From: an uncultured Sphingomonas sp.
Lineage (GTDB): Bacteria > Pseudomonadota > Alphaproteobacteria > Sphingomonadales > Sphingomonadaceae
NCBI GenBank assembly: GCA_934555855.1
Contig: CAKTFL010000139.1
Coordinates: forward strand, 1-6,139
Reading direction: 5' to 3'
Length of the DNA: 6,139 nucleotides
In this document: positions 1-6,139 of the stretch, in pieces
How the letters are laid out: each line of letters opens with the position of its first letter
Numbering within the stretch: position 1 is the stretch's first letter
The notes under the pieces: model-generated
Databases searched by the model: none
The model's input: the letters and a program-made list of their open reading frames with translations, nothing else
Told to the model about the DNA's origin: nothing
Translations under genes and position numbers: made by a program

Positions 1-1462
1 GATAGGGATTCCCCTCATCCTCGTATTTCTGCCGGACGGGCGCCTTGAAAGCTTCGGCCTGTTCGGGCGTCCAGACATCGGCGTCGCGGTGAACGGTCGC
101 GAGCACGCTCGCCGCATGCTCGCCGCCCATGACGCTGATCCGCGCATTGGGCCAGGTGAACAGGAACCGGGGCGAATAGGCCCGACCGCACATGCCGTAA
201 TTGCCTGCGCCGAAGCTGCCGCCAATCAGCACGGTAATTTTGGGCACGGAGGCAGTCGCGACGGCGGTGACCAGCTTCGCGCCATGTTTCGCGATGCCTT
301 CCGCCTCATACCTGCCGCCGACCATAAAGCCGGAGATGTTCTGGAGGAACAGCAGCGGGATGCGGCGCTGGCAGGCAAGCTCGATGAAGTGCGCGCCCTT
401 TTGCGCGGATTCACCGAACAGCACGCCGTTATTGGCGAGGATCGCCACGGGTTGCCCCCATATCTGCGCGAATCCGCAGACCAGCGATGCGCCGTACAGC
501 GCCTTGAACTCGTGGAACTCGGAGCCGTCGACCAGCCGCGCGATCACCTCGTGCACGTCATAGGGCGCGCGCACGTCGGGCGGGACGATGCCGTACAACT
601 CCTCCGCGGCATAGCGGGGCGGTCGGGCAGCTGCGCTCGCAGCGGCGGCATCCTGTTGCGGAAGCGTGGCGACGATGTCGCGGACGATGGTCAGGGCATG
701 ATCGTCATCCTCGGCGACATGATCGACCACGCCCGAGCGGCGGCCATGGGTTTCCGCGCCGCCCAGTTCCTCCGCGCTGATGACCTCCCCCGTCGCCGCC
801 TTTACCAGCGGCGGGCCGGCGAGGAAGATCGTTCCCTGCCCGCGCACGATCACCGTCTCATCGGCCATGGCGGGGACATAGGCGCCGCCAGCGGTGCAGC
901 TGCCCATCACGCAGGCGATCTGGGCGACGCCCTCCGCCGACATCTGCGCCTGGTTGAAGAAGATGCGGCCGAAATGGTCGCGGTCGGGAAAGACCTCCGC
1001 CTGATGCGGCAGGTTGGCGCCGCCGCTGTCGACAAGGTAGATGCAGGGCAGCCGGTTCTCGCGCGCGATCTCCTGCGCGCGCAGGTGCTTCTTGACCGTG
1101 AGCGGGTAGTAGGTCCCTCCCTTCACCGTCGCGTCGTTGCACAGGATCATGACCTGACGCCCGCAGACGCGGCCAAGGCCGGCGATCAGGCCGGCGCCCG
1201 GCACCTCGCCGCCATACAGCCCGTTCGCGGCGAGCTGGCCGATCTCCAGAAAGGGCGAGCCGGCGTCGAGCAGTCGCTCCACCCGGTCGCGGGGCAGGAG
1301 CTTGCCGCGGGAGGCGTGACGCTCGCGGGCCTGTGCGCTGCCGCCCAGCGCCGCCCGGGCGACACGCGCGCGCAGCTCTTCGGCGAGCGCGCGGTTGTGC
1401 GCGGCATTGGCGCGGTACGTATCCGAGGCGGCATAGACTGCGGTCGGGAGAACGGGACCCAT
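1..1462 (-). CDS. mccB: 3-methylcrotonyl-CoA carboxylase, beta (carboxyltransferase) subunit, 3' end cut by window edge
   Basis: Carboxyltransferase subunit of methylcrotonyl-CoA carboxylase. It moves the carboxyl group from carboxybiotin on the alpha subunit to 3-methylcrotonyl-CoA, giving 3-methylglutaconyl-CoA in cytosolic leucine breakdown. The frame is open from ATG 1462 to the left edge (487 codons, no stop); the family is about 535 residues, so some 50 are missing. Visible marks: [16 protein letters not shown] (58-73), the [13 protein letters not shown] segment (114-126), the oxyanion-type [13 protein letters not shown] (187-199), [17 protein letters not shown] (210-226), and in the second crotonase-like half ANNGVLF (343-349), QNISGFMVG (374-382), [11 protein letters not shown] (414-424) and [10 protein letters not shown] (442-451). 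[13 protein letters not shown] fits the methylcrotonyl rather than the propionyl-CoA carboxylase type. Geranyl-CoA carboxylase beta is the nearest alternative, but the adjacent isovaleryl-CoA dehydrogenase argues for leucine. The gene starts 20 bases after its neighbour's stop, with AGGA at 1474..1477, so co-transcription is likely. Confidence 0.95.
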   Translation of the reverse strand, partial: MGPVLPTAVYAASDTYRANAAHNRALAEELRARVARAALGGSAQARERHASRGKLLPRDRVERLLDAGSPFLEIGQLAANGLYGGEVPGAGLIAGLGRVCGRQVMILCNDATVKGGTYYPLTVKKHLRAQEIARENRLPCIYLVDSGGANLPHQAEVFPDRDHFGRIFFNQAQMSAEGVAQIACVMGSCTAGGAYVPAMADETVIVRGQGTIFLAGPPLVKAATGEVISAEELGGAETHGRRSGVVDHVAEDDDHALTIVRDIVATLPQQDAAAASAAARPPRYAAEELYGIVPPDVRAPYDVHEVIARLVDGSEFHEFKALYGASLVCGFAQIWGQPVAILANNGVLFGESAQKGAHFIELACQRRIPLLFLQNISGFMVGGRYEAEGIAKHGAKLVTAVATASVPKITVLIGGSFGAGNYGMCGRAYSPRFLFTWPNARISVMGGEHAASVLATVHRDADVWTPEQAEAFKAPVRQKYEDEGNPY

Positions 1463-1482
1463 GGGTTAAACGTTCCTGCCGC

Positions 1483-2652
1483 TCATTGGGCCACCTTCTC
1501 GTCCGCACCGATCAGTTCGCGGCCGATCAGCATCCGGCGGATCTCGTTCGTGCCGGCGCCGATGTCGAGCAGCTTGGCGTCGCGTAGGAAGCGTTCCACC
1601 GGCCAGTCCTTCGTATACCCGGCGCCGCCCAGCGCCTGCACCGCCTCGCCCGCGACGCGAAAGGCGTTTTCGGAGGCGAGCAGGATCGCGCCGGCCGCGT
1701 CGAAACGGGTGGTGCGGCCCGCGTCGCACGCTCGCGCCACGGCATAGACATAGGCGCGAGCGCTGTTCAGTGCGACGTACATGTCCGCGACCTTGGCCTG
1801 CATCAGCTGGAACGCGCCGATCGGCTGGCCGAACTGGCGACGCTCGCGCAGATACGGGAGCGCCACATCCAGGCACGCCTGCATGATGCCGAGCTGGATG
1901 CCGGCGAGAACGGTGCGCTCGTAATCCAGCCCGCTCATCAGCACGCCGACGCCGCCGTTGACGGGACCCATGACGTTGTCGTCGGGCACCTCGCAATCGT
2001 CGAACACCAGCTCCGAGGTAGGCGATCCGCGCATCCCCATCTTGTCGATCTTCTGGCCGATGGAGAAGCCGGGCATGTCCCGCTCGATCAGGAAGGTCGT
2101 GATGCCGCGACTGCCCTCGCCCGTCTTGGCATAGACGACGAGCGTGTCGGCATAGGCAGCGTTGGTGATCCAGAATTTGGTGCCGTTCAGCAGGTAGCCG
2201 CGATCGGTCTTCACCGCCTTCAGCTTCATCGACACGACGTCCGACCCAGCCGACGCCTCCGACATGGCGAGGCTGCCGACATGCTCGCCCGAGATCAGGC
2301 GGGGAAGATATTTCGCCTTCTGCTCAGGGGTGCCCCAGCGGCGGATCTGATTGACGCACAGGTTAGAATGGGCGCCATAGCTGAGGCCGATCGAGGCGGA
2401 GGCTCGCGCCACCTCCTCCTGCGCGACGACATGGTCGAGATATCCGAGCCCCAGGCCACCATCCGCCTCGTCCACCGTGATGCCGTGCAGCCCGAGTTCG
2501 CCCATCGCGGGCCACAATTCCTCGCGTGGGAACCAGTCCTCCGCGTCAATTCGCGCCGCCAGAGGTGCGATCCGGTCGGTCGCGAAGCGCCGGGTGGTGT
2601 CGCGGATCATGTCCGCGGTCTCTCCAAGGGCGAAATCGAAATCGGGGGTCAC
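1483..2652 (-). CDS. ivd: Isovaleryl-CoA dehydrogenase (acyl-CoA dehydrogenase family)
   Basis: FAD-dependent oxidation of isovaleryl-CoA to 3-methylcrotonyl-CoA, the first committed step of leucine catabolism after the branched-chain keto-acid dehydrogenase; electrons normally go to ETF. The 389-residue length is normal for a complete bacterial enzyme. Both family signatures are present: AMSEASAGSDVVS (129-141), and QALGGAGYTKD (339-349) continuing through ERFLRD (353-358). The subtype is readable from the catalytic base. Most acyl-CoA dehydrogenases carry it as the Glu of a C-terminal YEGT motif, but here that motif is IGAGTNEIRR (364-373) with Ala366. A Glu sits instead in GLDYERTVLAG (241-251), Glu245, as known for isovaleryl-CoA dehydrogenases (Glu254 in the human enzyme). 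NGTKFWITNA (156-165) also fits. The start is GTG at 2652, set by AAGGAG six bases upstream. It is followed closely by mccB, the enzyme for the next step. It is also called liuA in liu operons. Confidence 0.95.
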   Translation of the reverse strand: MTPDFDFALGETADMIRDTTRRFATDRIAPLAARIDAEDWFPREELWPAMGELGLHGITVDEADGGLGLGYLDHVVAQEEVARASASIGLSYGAHSNLCVNQIRRWGTPEQKAKYLPRLISGEHVGSLAMSEASAGSDVVSMKLKAVKTDRGYLLNGTKFWITNAAYADTLVVYAKTGEGSRGITTFLIERDMPGFSIGQKIDKMGMRGSPTSELVFDDCEVPDDNVMGPVNGGVGVLMSGLDYERTVLAGIQLGIMQACLDVALPYLRERRQFGQPIGAFQLMQAKVADMYVALNSARAYVYAVARACDAGRTTRFDAAGAILLASENAFRVAGEAVQALGGAGYTKDWPVERFLRDAKLLDIGAGTNEIRRMLIGRELIGADEKVAQ

Positions 2653-2658
2653 CCGCCT

Positions 2659-2664
2659 CTCCTT
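2659..2664 (-). promoter_or_regulatory. Ribosome binding site fixing the GTG start of ivd
   Basis: AAGGAG lies six bases upstream of the GTG at 2650..2652. No better-placed ATG is available, and the protein from this GTG begins where acyl-CoA dehydrogenases normally begin (DFALGETADMIRDTTRRFA). Confidence 0.75.
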
Positions 2665-2680
2665 CTTGTTATGGAGACGA

Positions 2681-2700
2681 GTCGTATCCGATGAAACGAC
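2681..2700. promoter_or_regulatory. Candidate operator: 20-base imperfect palindrome upstream of ivd
   Basis: Arms GTCGTATC and GAAACGAC pair at seven of eight positions around a CGAT centre. The site ends 28 bases before the ivd start, inside the 77-base gap between GT3 and ivd. An overlapping ACGA-G-TCGT palindrome lies at 2677..2685. Leucine-catabolism operons in Proteobacteria are commonly controlled by a dedicated repressor (LiuR of the MerR family or LiuQ of the TetR family) that binds palindromes near the promoter. I cannot match this site to a known consensus and see no good -35/-10 pair, so the regulatory role is inference. Confidence 0.35.
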
Positions 2701-2729
2701 CGGATGCTAGCGGGCCGCGGCTGCGTGCG

Positions 2730-3800
2730 TCACGCCGCGCCGGCCAGAAGCGGGTGCCGCGCCGCTTCGCGCAGATGTTCCTCCAGCTCGGCGGCACGGT
2801 GAGCGGCGGTATGCTCCGCCAGAACGCGTATCTGGCCGGCACGACCGATCGCATCCCCATCCGCGCCGGACAGTGCGGCCGTCACGTCGTCGGTTGTGTC
2901 CGCGAGGATGATCTCGTCCTGCGGCCGGAACAGCGCATCCAGCCCGTCCCAGCGGTCAGAGATGATCGGGCAGGCGCAGGCCGCCGCCTCGAACAGGCGG
3001 ACCGACGGCGACCAGCCGGCCGCGATCATGTCCGCACGCGTGACGTTGAGCGTGAAGCGCGAGGCCGAATAGAAGGCGGCGTGGCCCGCGGGCGGCAGAT
3101 GCTCGATCCGCTCGACATTCGCCGGCCAGTCGATCGTGTCGGGATATTGCGGGCCGGCGACCACGAAGCGCTTGTCCGGCATGGCCCGCGCCGGTCCAAT
3201 CAGCAGCCGCTCCAGTGTCGGCTGGCGGTCGTCGCTATAGGTGCCGAGATAGGACAGGTCCCATGTCTTGGCCACGTCCAGCGGGCGATAGGCGGTAGCG
3301 TCGACCGAGCAATATAGCGGCCGCGCGGCGGGCGAGCCGTAACGCCGCTCGATCAGCCCCAGCGTCGGCCCGCCGGTGAAGGACAGATAGACGTCATAGC
3401 CCGGGATCACCGCCGGCGAGAGATATTCGAAGTCGCCGCGCGCCAGCTTCGCCAGCGTTACCGGCGTGTCGATGTCGTAGAAGGCGCTGGTCCGCGCGAC
3501 CTCCTGCACCATGTGCGCGACGGCCACCCCGTCCGGCACATAGGACCCGACCATCACCGCATCCGCCTCCGCCAGCTCCGGCGTGAAGCGCGCCAGGTCG
3601 TTGATGTCGGTGTAGAACTTCAACGTGCAGAAATCGGGATCGGGCAGGTCCCGATGCGAGGCGTACCAGGGCACGTCGCGTTCGAGGAACAGAACCTCAT
3701 GCCCGCGATGGGCGAACGCCTTCAACAGCGCGCGGAACGTGGTGGCGTGGCCGTTGCCCCAGCTGGAGCTGAGAGAGAGGCCCAGGACGACGAGTTTCAC
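2730..3800 (-). CDS. CgeB-like glycosyltransferase (GT3 of three tandem paralogues)
   Basis: Predicted cytosolic GT-B-fold glycosyltransferase of 356 residues, related to the CgeB / Glyco_trans_1_2 type; donor and acceptor unknown. No signal peptide or membrane segment is seen. The N-terminal half opens with a Rossmann-like strand and the shared motif SLSSSWGNGHATTFR (9-23), then GHEVLFLERD (33-42). The middle has DIDTPVTL (109-116), GYDVYLSFTGGPT (134-146) and DLSYLGTYSDDRQ (181-193). The C-terminal donor-binding half has GWSPSVRLFEAAA (262-274) with Glu271, SDRWDGLDALFRP (281-293) and EHTAAHR (329-335). Trp263 stands where classical EX7E enzymes have their first Glu. The start is GTG at 3800, chosen for AAAGGGAGG seven bases upstream and for alignment with the GT1 N-terminus. 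An in-frame ATG at 3983 would add 61 residues overlapping GT2 and is unlikely. The sequence resembles GT2 more than GT1. The gene is separated from GT2 by a repeat-bearing gap. Confidence 0.85.
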   Translation of the reverse strand: MKLVVLGLSLSSSWGNGHATTFRALLKAFAHRGHEVLFLERDVPWYASHRDLPDPDFCTLKFYTDINDLARFTPELAEADAVMVGSYVPDGVAVAHMVQEVARTSAFYDIDTPVTLAKLARGDFEYLSPAVIPGYDVYLSFTGGPTLGLIERRYGSPAARPLYCSVDATAYRPLDVAKTWDLSYLGTYSDDRQPTLERLLIGPARAMPDKRFVVAGPQYPDTIDWPANVERIEHLPPAGHAAFYSASRFTLNVTRADMIAAGWSPSVRLFEAAACACPIISDRWDGLDALFRPQDEIILADTTDDVTAALSGADGDAIGRAGQIRVLAEHTAAHRAAELEEHLREAARHPLLAGAA

Positions 3801-3807
3801 GACCGAG

Positions 3808-3816
3808 CCTCCCTTT
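3808..3816 (-). promoter_or_regulatory. Ribosome binding site fixing the GTG start of GT3
   Basis: AAAGGGAGG with a seven-base spacer to the GTG at 3798..3800. It decides between this GTG and the in-frame ATG at 3983, which would overlap GT2 by about 90 bases. Confidence 0.75.
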
Positions 3817-3819
3817 GTG

Positions 3820-3872
3820 CTCCCGCGATCCCGGGAGTCCAGACTGGGTACCAGCCTTCGCGGGTACACATG
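3820..3872. repeat. Degenerate intergenic palindromic repeat (TCCAGACTGGG core)
   Basis: In the 91-base gap between GT2 and GT3, outer arms CCCGCGA (3822..3828) and TCGCGGG (3858..3864) are perfect reverse complements. Inside lie a local hairpin, CTCCCG/CGGGAG with a six-base loop, and a TCCAGACTGGG core (3838..3848) running into CTGG-GTA-CCAG. From memory this layout, CCCGCGA, TCCAG, CTGGG and TCGCGGG in order, matches a palindromic repeat common between genes in sphingomonads and other Proteobacteria; this copy has diverged. There is no T tract on either side, so it is not an obvious intrinsic terminator. As RNA it could still fold and alter expression between GT2 and GT3. Confidence 0.6.
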
Positions 3873-3891
3873 GTGGATGCGGACCGCTCCA

Positions 3892-5004
3892 TCACGCCGC
3901 CGCCCGGTCGCGGACCAGGTGCTCGGTCCACAGCGCATGAACCTGTTCCCCGCGCAGGGCGTAGGTATGTTCGGCCAGCACACGCTTCAGCGCGGCCTGA
4001 CCGATGGCCTTGGCCCGGTCGGGCGTCAGGGCGGCCATGTGATCGGCGACGTCCTGGCCGTCGCGCGCGACCAGCACTTCCAGGTCGGGCTTCAGGAACT
4101 GCTCGATTCCCTCCCAGGCGTCAGTGATCAGGCAGGCCGCGGCGCCCGCCGCCTCGAACACCCGCGTAGCGGGCGAGAAGCCGATATTAGCCATCGAGTC
4201 TCGCGCAACGTTCAGCACCGCCTTGGGCGTGCAGTTGAACGCGTTGTGCTCGGCTGTGTAGACGTGGCCGCGATGACGCACGTTCGCCGGCATCGCCTTC
4301 GTCTCCCAGCCATTGCCGCCGATCAGGAACTGACGATCAGGCAGCAGGCCCGCCGGCTTCAGGAAAAACTCCTCCACGCGGCGCTCCCGGTCGGGCAGGC
4401 GATTGCCGAGAAACGCCAGGTCGCAGGCGAAGCGCTCGTCGGGCGCCACGGGATGGTGGGTGTCGGGATCGAGCGCGTTGTAGACGGGCACGCACAGTGC
4501 CGCGCCGAAGCCGGTATATGCGTCCACCACCGGCGGCCCGCCACCATAGGTCAGCACCATGTCGAGATCGGGCAGCGCGCGCAGCACCGGATGGGAGGGG
4601 TCGCCCCGCATTTCGTCCAGCGTCGCGGCGGCGTCCACGTCCCAGAAGATCTTGAGCGCGCCGGGGCGGGCATGGCGGGTGATGCCGGCGATCAGCTCCG
4701 CGTCGAACACGCCGACGCCACTCGCCTTGATGACGATATCGGCCTTGGCCGCTTCCGCCAGGACGCCGTTCAGCGCCTCGGTCGTGGCCCGGTAGACAAC
4801 GCTTTTCGCATAAGCGGGCGGATCGATATCGCGATGCTGCTGCCGGTCGAAGGCATCCGGCTCGTAGAAGGTGATGTCATAGCCATGGCTCGCCAGCGCG
4901 CGCAGGATGCCGCGATAGTAAGTAGCGGCACCGTTCCAATAGGACGACACCAGGCTGGACCCGTAAAAGGCGATCCGCCGACCTGAGCTTGTCGGATGGT
5001 TCAT
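3892..5004 (-). CDS. CgeB-like glycosyltransferase (GT2 of three tandem paralogues)
   Basis: Predicted GT-B-fold glycosyltransferase of 370 residues, CgeB / Glyco_trans_1_2 type, probably cytosolic; sugar and acceptor unknown. The N-terminal domain has RRIAFYGSSLVSSYWNGAA (9-27), then YRGILRALASHGYDITFYEPD (30-50), the counterpart of the motifs in both neighbours. The middle has KIFWDVDAAATLDEM (118-132), LTYGGGP (151-157) and VPVYNALDPDTHHPV (172-186), then CDLAFLGNRLPDRE (194-207). The C-terminal half has GFSPATRVFEAAG (275-287) with Glu284, TDAWEGIEQFLKP (294-306), VLVARDG (310-316) and AEHTYALR (344-351). The FEA segment continues as AGAAAC, lacking the Cys-Gly seen in GT1. The ATG at 5004 overlaps the GT1 stop by four bases (ATGA) and has CGGAG six bases upstream, so the two are probably translationally coupled. 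The DxD-like DVD (122-124) and GGGP segments are shared with GT3 but not GT1. Confidence 0.87.
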   Translation of the reverse strand: MNHPTSSGRRIAFYGSSLVSSYWNGAATYYRGILRALASHGYDITFYEPDAFDRQQHRDIDPPAYAKSVVYRATTEALNGVLAEAAKADIVIKASGVGVFDAELIAGITRHARPGALKIFWDVDAAATLDEMRGDPSHPVLRALPDLDMVLTYGGGPPVVDAYTGFGAALCVPVYNALDPDTHHPVAPDERFACDLAFLGNRLPDRERRVEEFFLKPAGLLPDRQFLIGGNGWETKAMPANVRHRGHVYTAEHNAFNCTPKAVLNVARDSMANIGFSPATRVFEAAGAAACLITDAWEGIEQFLKPDLEVLVARDGQDVADHMAALTPDRAKAIGQAALKRVLAEHTYALRGEQVHALWTEHLVRDRAAA

Positions 5005-6107
5005 GCGGCACTCCGGATGGTGGGCGTGTCGAGCTGGGCGGCGATGCCCAACAACTCGTCAACACGATGCGCGCAGGTGTGGCGCGCGTGGATTGTTTCG
5101 AGGCCCTTTGCGACGAGCGAGGCCCTGAGGGCCGGATCGTCGCGCACGGCGGCAAGGTGGCGGGTCATCTCCGCGCCGTCACGCGCGACCAGATAATCCT
5201 CACCGGGACGGAACAGATGCTCGGCATCCTCCCAGGGCGCGGAAACCAGCGGGATGCCGCAAGCCAGCGCCTCGAACACCCGGATCGTGGGAATGCCGGG
5301 CAGGATGCTGCTGTAGAAGCGCCGGGGCACATGGACGGTCGCCAGGTGCCGCGCGAAGATTTCCGGTGCCTGCGCGTTCGGCGCCCAACCATGATAGCGC
5401 GCGCCATGCCGCGCCAGCATCGCCCTCGCCTCTTCGGGATAGCGCACGCCGTAGATATCGAGCGGCAGGCCGGCCTCAGCCGCCGGACCGAACAGGAACC
5501 GCTCAAGCTCCGCCGTCCGCTCGCCATCGCCCCAATTGCCGATCCAGACCAGGCCGCTGCGCTCGCGCTCGTCGGCTGGCGGGTGAAACAGGCGCGTATC
5601 GGCGGCCTCGTGCCAAGTCCAGACATTGGTCCAGCCCCAGTCGCGATACACCTGCGACACCGTTTGGCCGAAGGCGAGAACGCCGTCATAGCCCGACAGA
5701 TCGAATGCCTGCATCTCGTGCGGGGCGCTGACGACGCGGTGATGAGTGTCGTGGAACAGCAGGCGAAACGTTCCGCCGCTCGCCCGCAAGCGGCCAATCG
5801 CGGCTACGAGCGCGGGCTCGTTCCATTCATGGACGACCACCAGATCCGCATCATCGACCAGCGTAGCCGGATCGGTACCGGGTGCAAAACTGGTCGAGGA
5901 CAGCTCGGGATAAGCGCTCGCATAGGGTGCCAACCCCGCCTCGCCGGCATCGGCGAGCAGGTTCTGGAGGCTCCAATTGCCGGCGGGTTCATAAACTCGG
6001 ACGTCATGGCCGCGGGCGACCAGGTCGCGCAGCACGCCGCGCAGGAAATGGGCGTTGCCATGGTTCCAGCAGGAGCTGAGCGAATGGGTGAAATAGGCGA
6101 TCTTCAT
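5001..6107 (-). CDS. CgeB-like glycosyltransferase (GT1 of three tandem paralogues)
   Basis: Predicted GT-B-fold glycosyltransferase of 368 residues, first of three paralogues on this strand; donor and acceptor unknown. MKIAYFTHSLSSCWNHGNAHF (1-21) carries the shared N-terminal motif, followed by LVARGHDVRVYEPAGNWS (29-46). The middle differs from GT2 and GT3: HEWNEP (93-98), LLFHDTHHRVVSAPHEM (116-132) and YDGVLAFGQTVSQVYR (140-155), then LVWIGNWGDGERTAEL (186-201). The C-terminal half is the most typical of the three: GIPTIRVFEALACGIPLVS (271-289) with Glu279, PWEDAEHLFRPGEDYLVARDG (291-311) and RHTCAHR (342-348). Gly271 occupies the position of the first Glu of a classical EX7E motif. No membrane segment or signal peptide is seen. 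ATG 6107 has AAGGGAGAGG ten bases upstream (6118..6127). The frame stays open upstream to the edge, but the ribosome binding site and the MKI Rossmann-like start favour 6107. Confidence 0.88.
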   Translation of the reverse strand: MKIAYFTHSLSSCWNHGNAHFLRGVLRDLVARGHDVRVYEPAGNWSLQNLLADAGEAGLAPYASAYPELSSTSFAPGTDPATLVDDADLVVVHEWNEPALVAAIGRLRASGGTFRLLFHDTHHRVVSAPHEMQAFDLSGYDGVLAFGQTVSQVYRDWGWTNVWTWHEAADTRLFHPPADERERSGLVWIGNWGDGERTAELERFLFGPAAEAGLPLDIYGVRYPEEARAMLARHGARYHGWAPNAQAPEIFARHLATVHVPRRFYSSILPGIPTIRVFEALACGIPLVSAPWEDAEHLFRPGEDYLVARDGAEMTRHLAAVRDDPALRASLVAKGLETIHARHTCAHRVDELLGIAAQLDTPTIRSAA

Positions 6108-6139
6108 GCCGCGCGGGCCTCTCCCTTGCCGAGCAGGCG
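6104..6139 (-). CDS. Possible C-terminal end of an upstream gene (partial)
   Basis: The last 36 bases read on the minus strand as twelve codons, RLLGKGEARAA then TGA, and this TGA (6104..6106) overlaps the GT1 ATG as ATGA. That is the same four-base coupling seen between GT1 and GT2, and the composition resembles a C-terminal tail. No function can be read from eleven residues. The gene would be the next upstream member of the same operon. An untranslated leader is the alternative. Confidence 0.4.
   Translation of the reverse strand, partial: RLLGKGEARAA

Noticed and set aside
858..1508. 216-codon minus-strand open frame
   Set aside because: It overlaps the mccB frame on the same strand in another phase, is Arg-rich and low in complexity, and has no motifs; the mccB frame has all the expected ones.
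89..1747. 552-codon open frame on the plus strand
   Set aside because: It is antisense to mccB and ivd, is rich in Arg, Ala, Asp and His with no recognisable motif, and exists because high-GC codon bias removes stops from the complementary frame.
2653..2700. Sigma70-type promoter for ivd
   Set aside because: CATAAC or GATACG could be read as a -10, but no acceptable -35 lies at the right distance and the leader would be implausibly short for CATAAC; I do not call it.
3797..3871. 24-codon minus-strand frame from ATG 3871 whose TGA overlaps the GT3 GTG, resembling a coupled leader peptide
   Set aside because: It lies within the palindromic repeat, has no ribosome binding site, and its GWYPVWTPGIAG stretch is the kind of peptide these repeats encode by chance. 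It is worth only a glance if GT3 translation proves coupled.
3801..3983. N-terminal extension of GT3 from the in-frame ATG at 3983
   Set aside because: It would overlap GT2 by about 90 bases, adds 61 residues without resemblance to the other two proteins, and the GTG at 3800 has a strong ribosome binding site.
3625..4986. 453-codon plus-strand open frame
   Set aside because: It is antisense to GT2 and the start of GT3, with no domain-like sequence; the minus-strand proteins align with each other and explain the region.

Overview
The window is GC-rich and densely coded, and every gene I can support lies on the minus strand, so transcription runs from high to low coordinates. It suggests an alphaproteobacterium, probably a sphingomonad. 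The reasons are base composition, GTG starts behind strong GGAGG-type ribosome binding sites, a bacterial leucine-degradation gene pair, and a degenerate intergenic palindrome with a TCCAGACTGGG core of a kind I recall from sphingomonad genomes. The genus is inference; I ran no search.

Positions about 6139 to 2730 form a glycosyltransferase block. Twelve codons at the right edge look like the tail of an upstream gene whose TGA overlaps the next ATG. Three tandem paralogues of the CgeB-like, GT-B-fold glycosyltransferase type follow: GT1 (5001..6107), GT2 (3892..5004) and GT3 (2730..3800). GT1 and GT2 overlap by four bases (ATGA). GT2 and GT3 are separated by 91 bases that hold the palindromic repeat and the ribosome binding site of GT3. 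All three share an N-terminal motif close to SLxSsWxNGxAxxxR and a C-terminal RxFEA segment. They probably add successive sugars to one surface or secreted glycan, or modify one acceptor; the substrate cannot be read from the sequence.

Positions 2652 to 1 hold the start of a leucine (liu-type) catabolic operon: isovaleryl-CoA dehydrogenase (1483..2652), then the carboxyltransferase (beta) subunit of 3-methylcrotonyl-CoA carboxylase (from 1462, running off the left edge with 487 codons visible). These enzymes catalyse consecutive steps, isovaleryl-CoA to 3-methylcrotonyl-CoA to 3-methylglutaconyl-CoA. The biotin-carrying alpha subunit, the hydratase and HMG-CoA lyase would be expected past the left edge. 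The 77-base gap before this operon contains a 20-base imperfect palindrome that could be an operator.

There is no RNA gene, CRISPR array, insertion sequence or clear terminator, and no gene-free stretch longer than about 90 bases. I see no convincing new system. The most unusual part is the run of three CgeB-like glycosyltransferases with its neighbouring intergenic elements.
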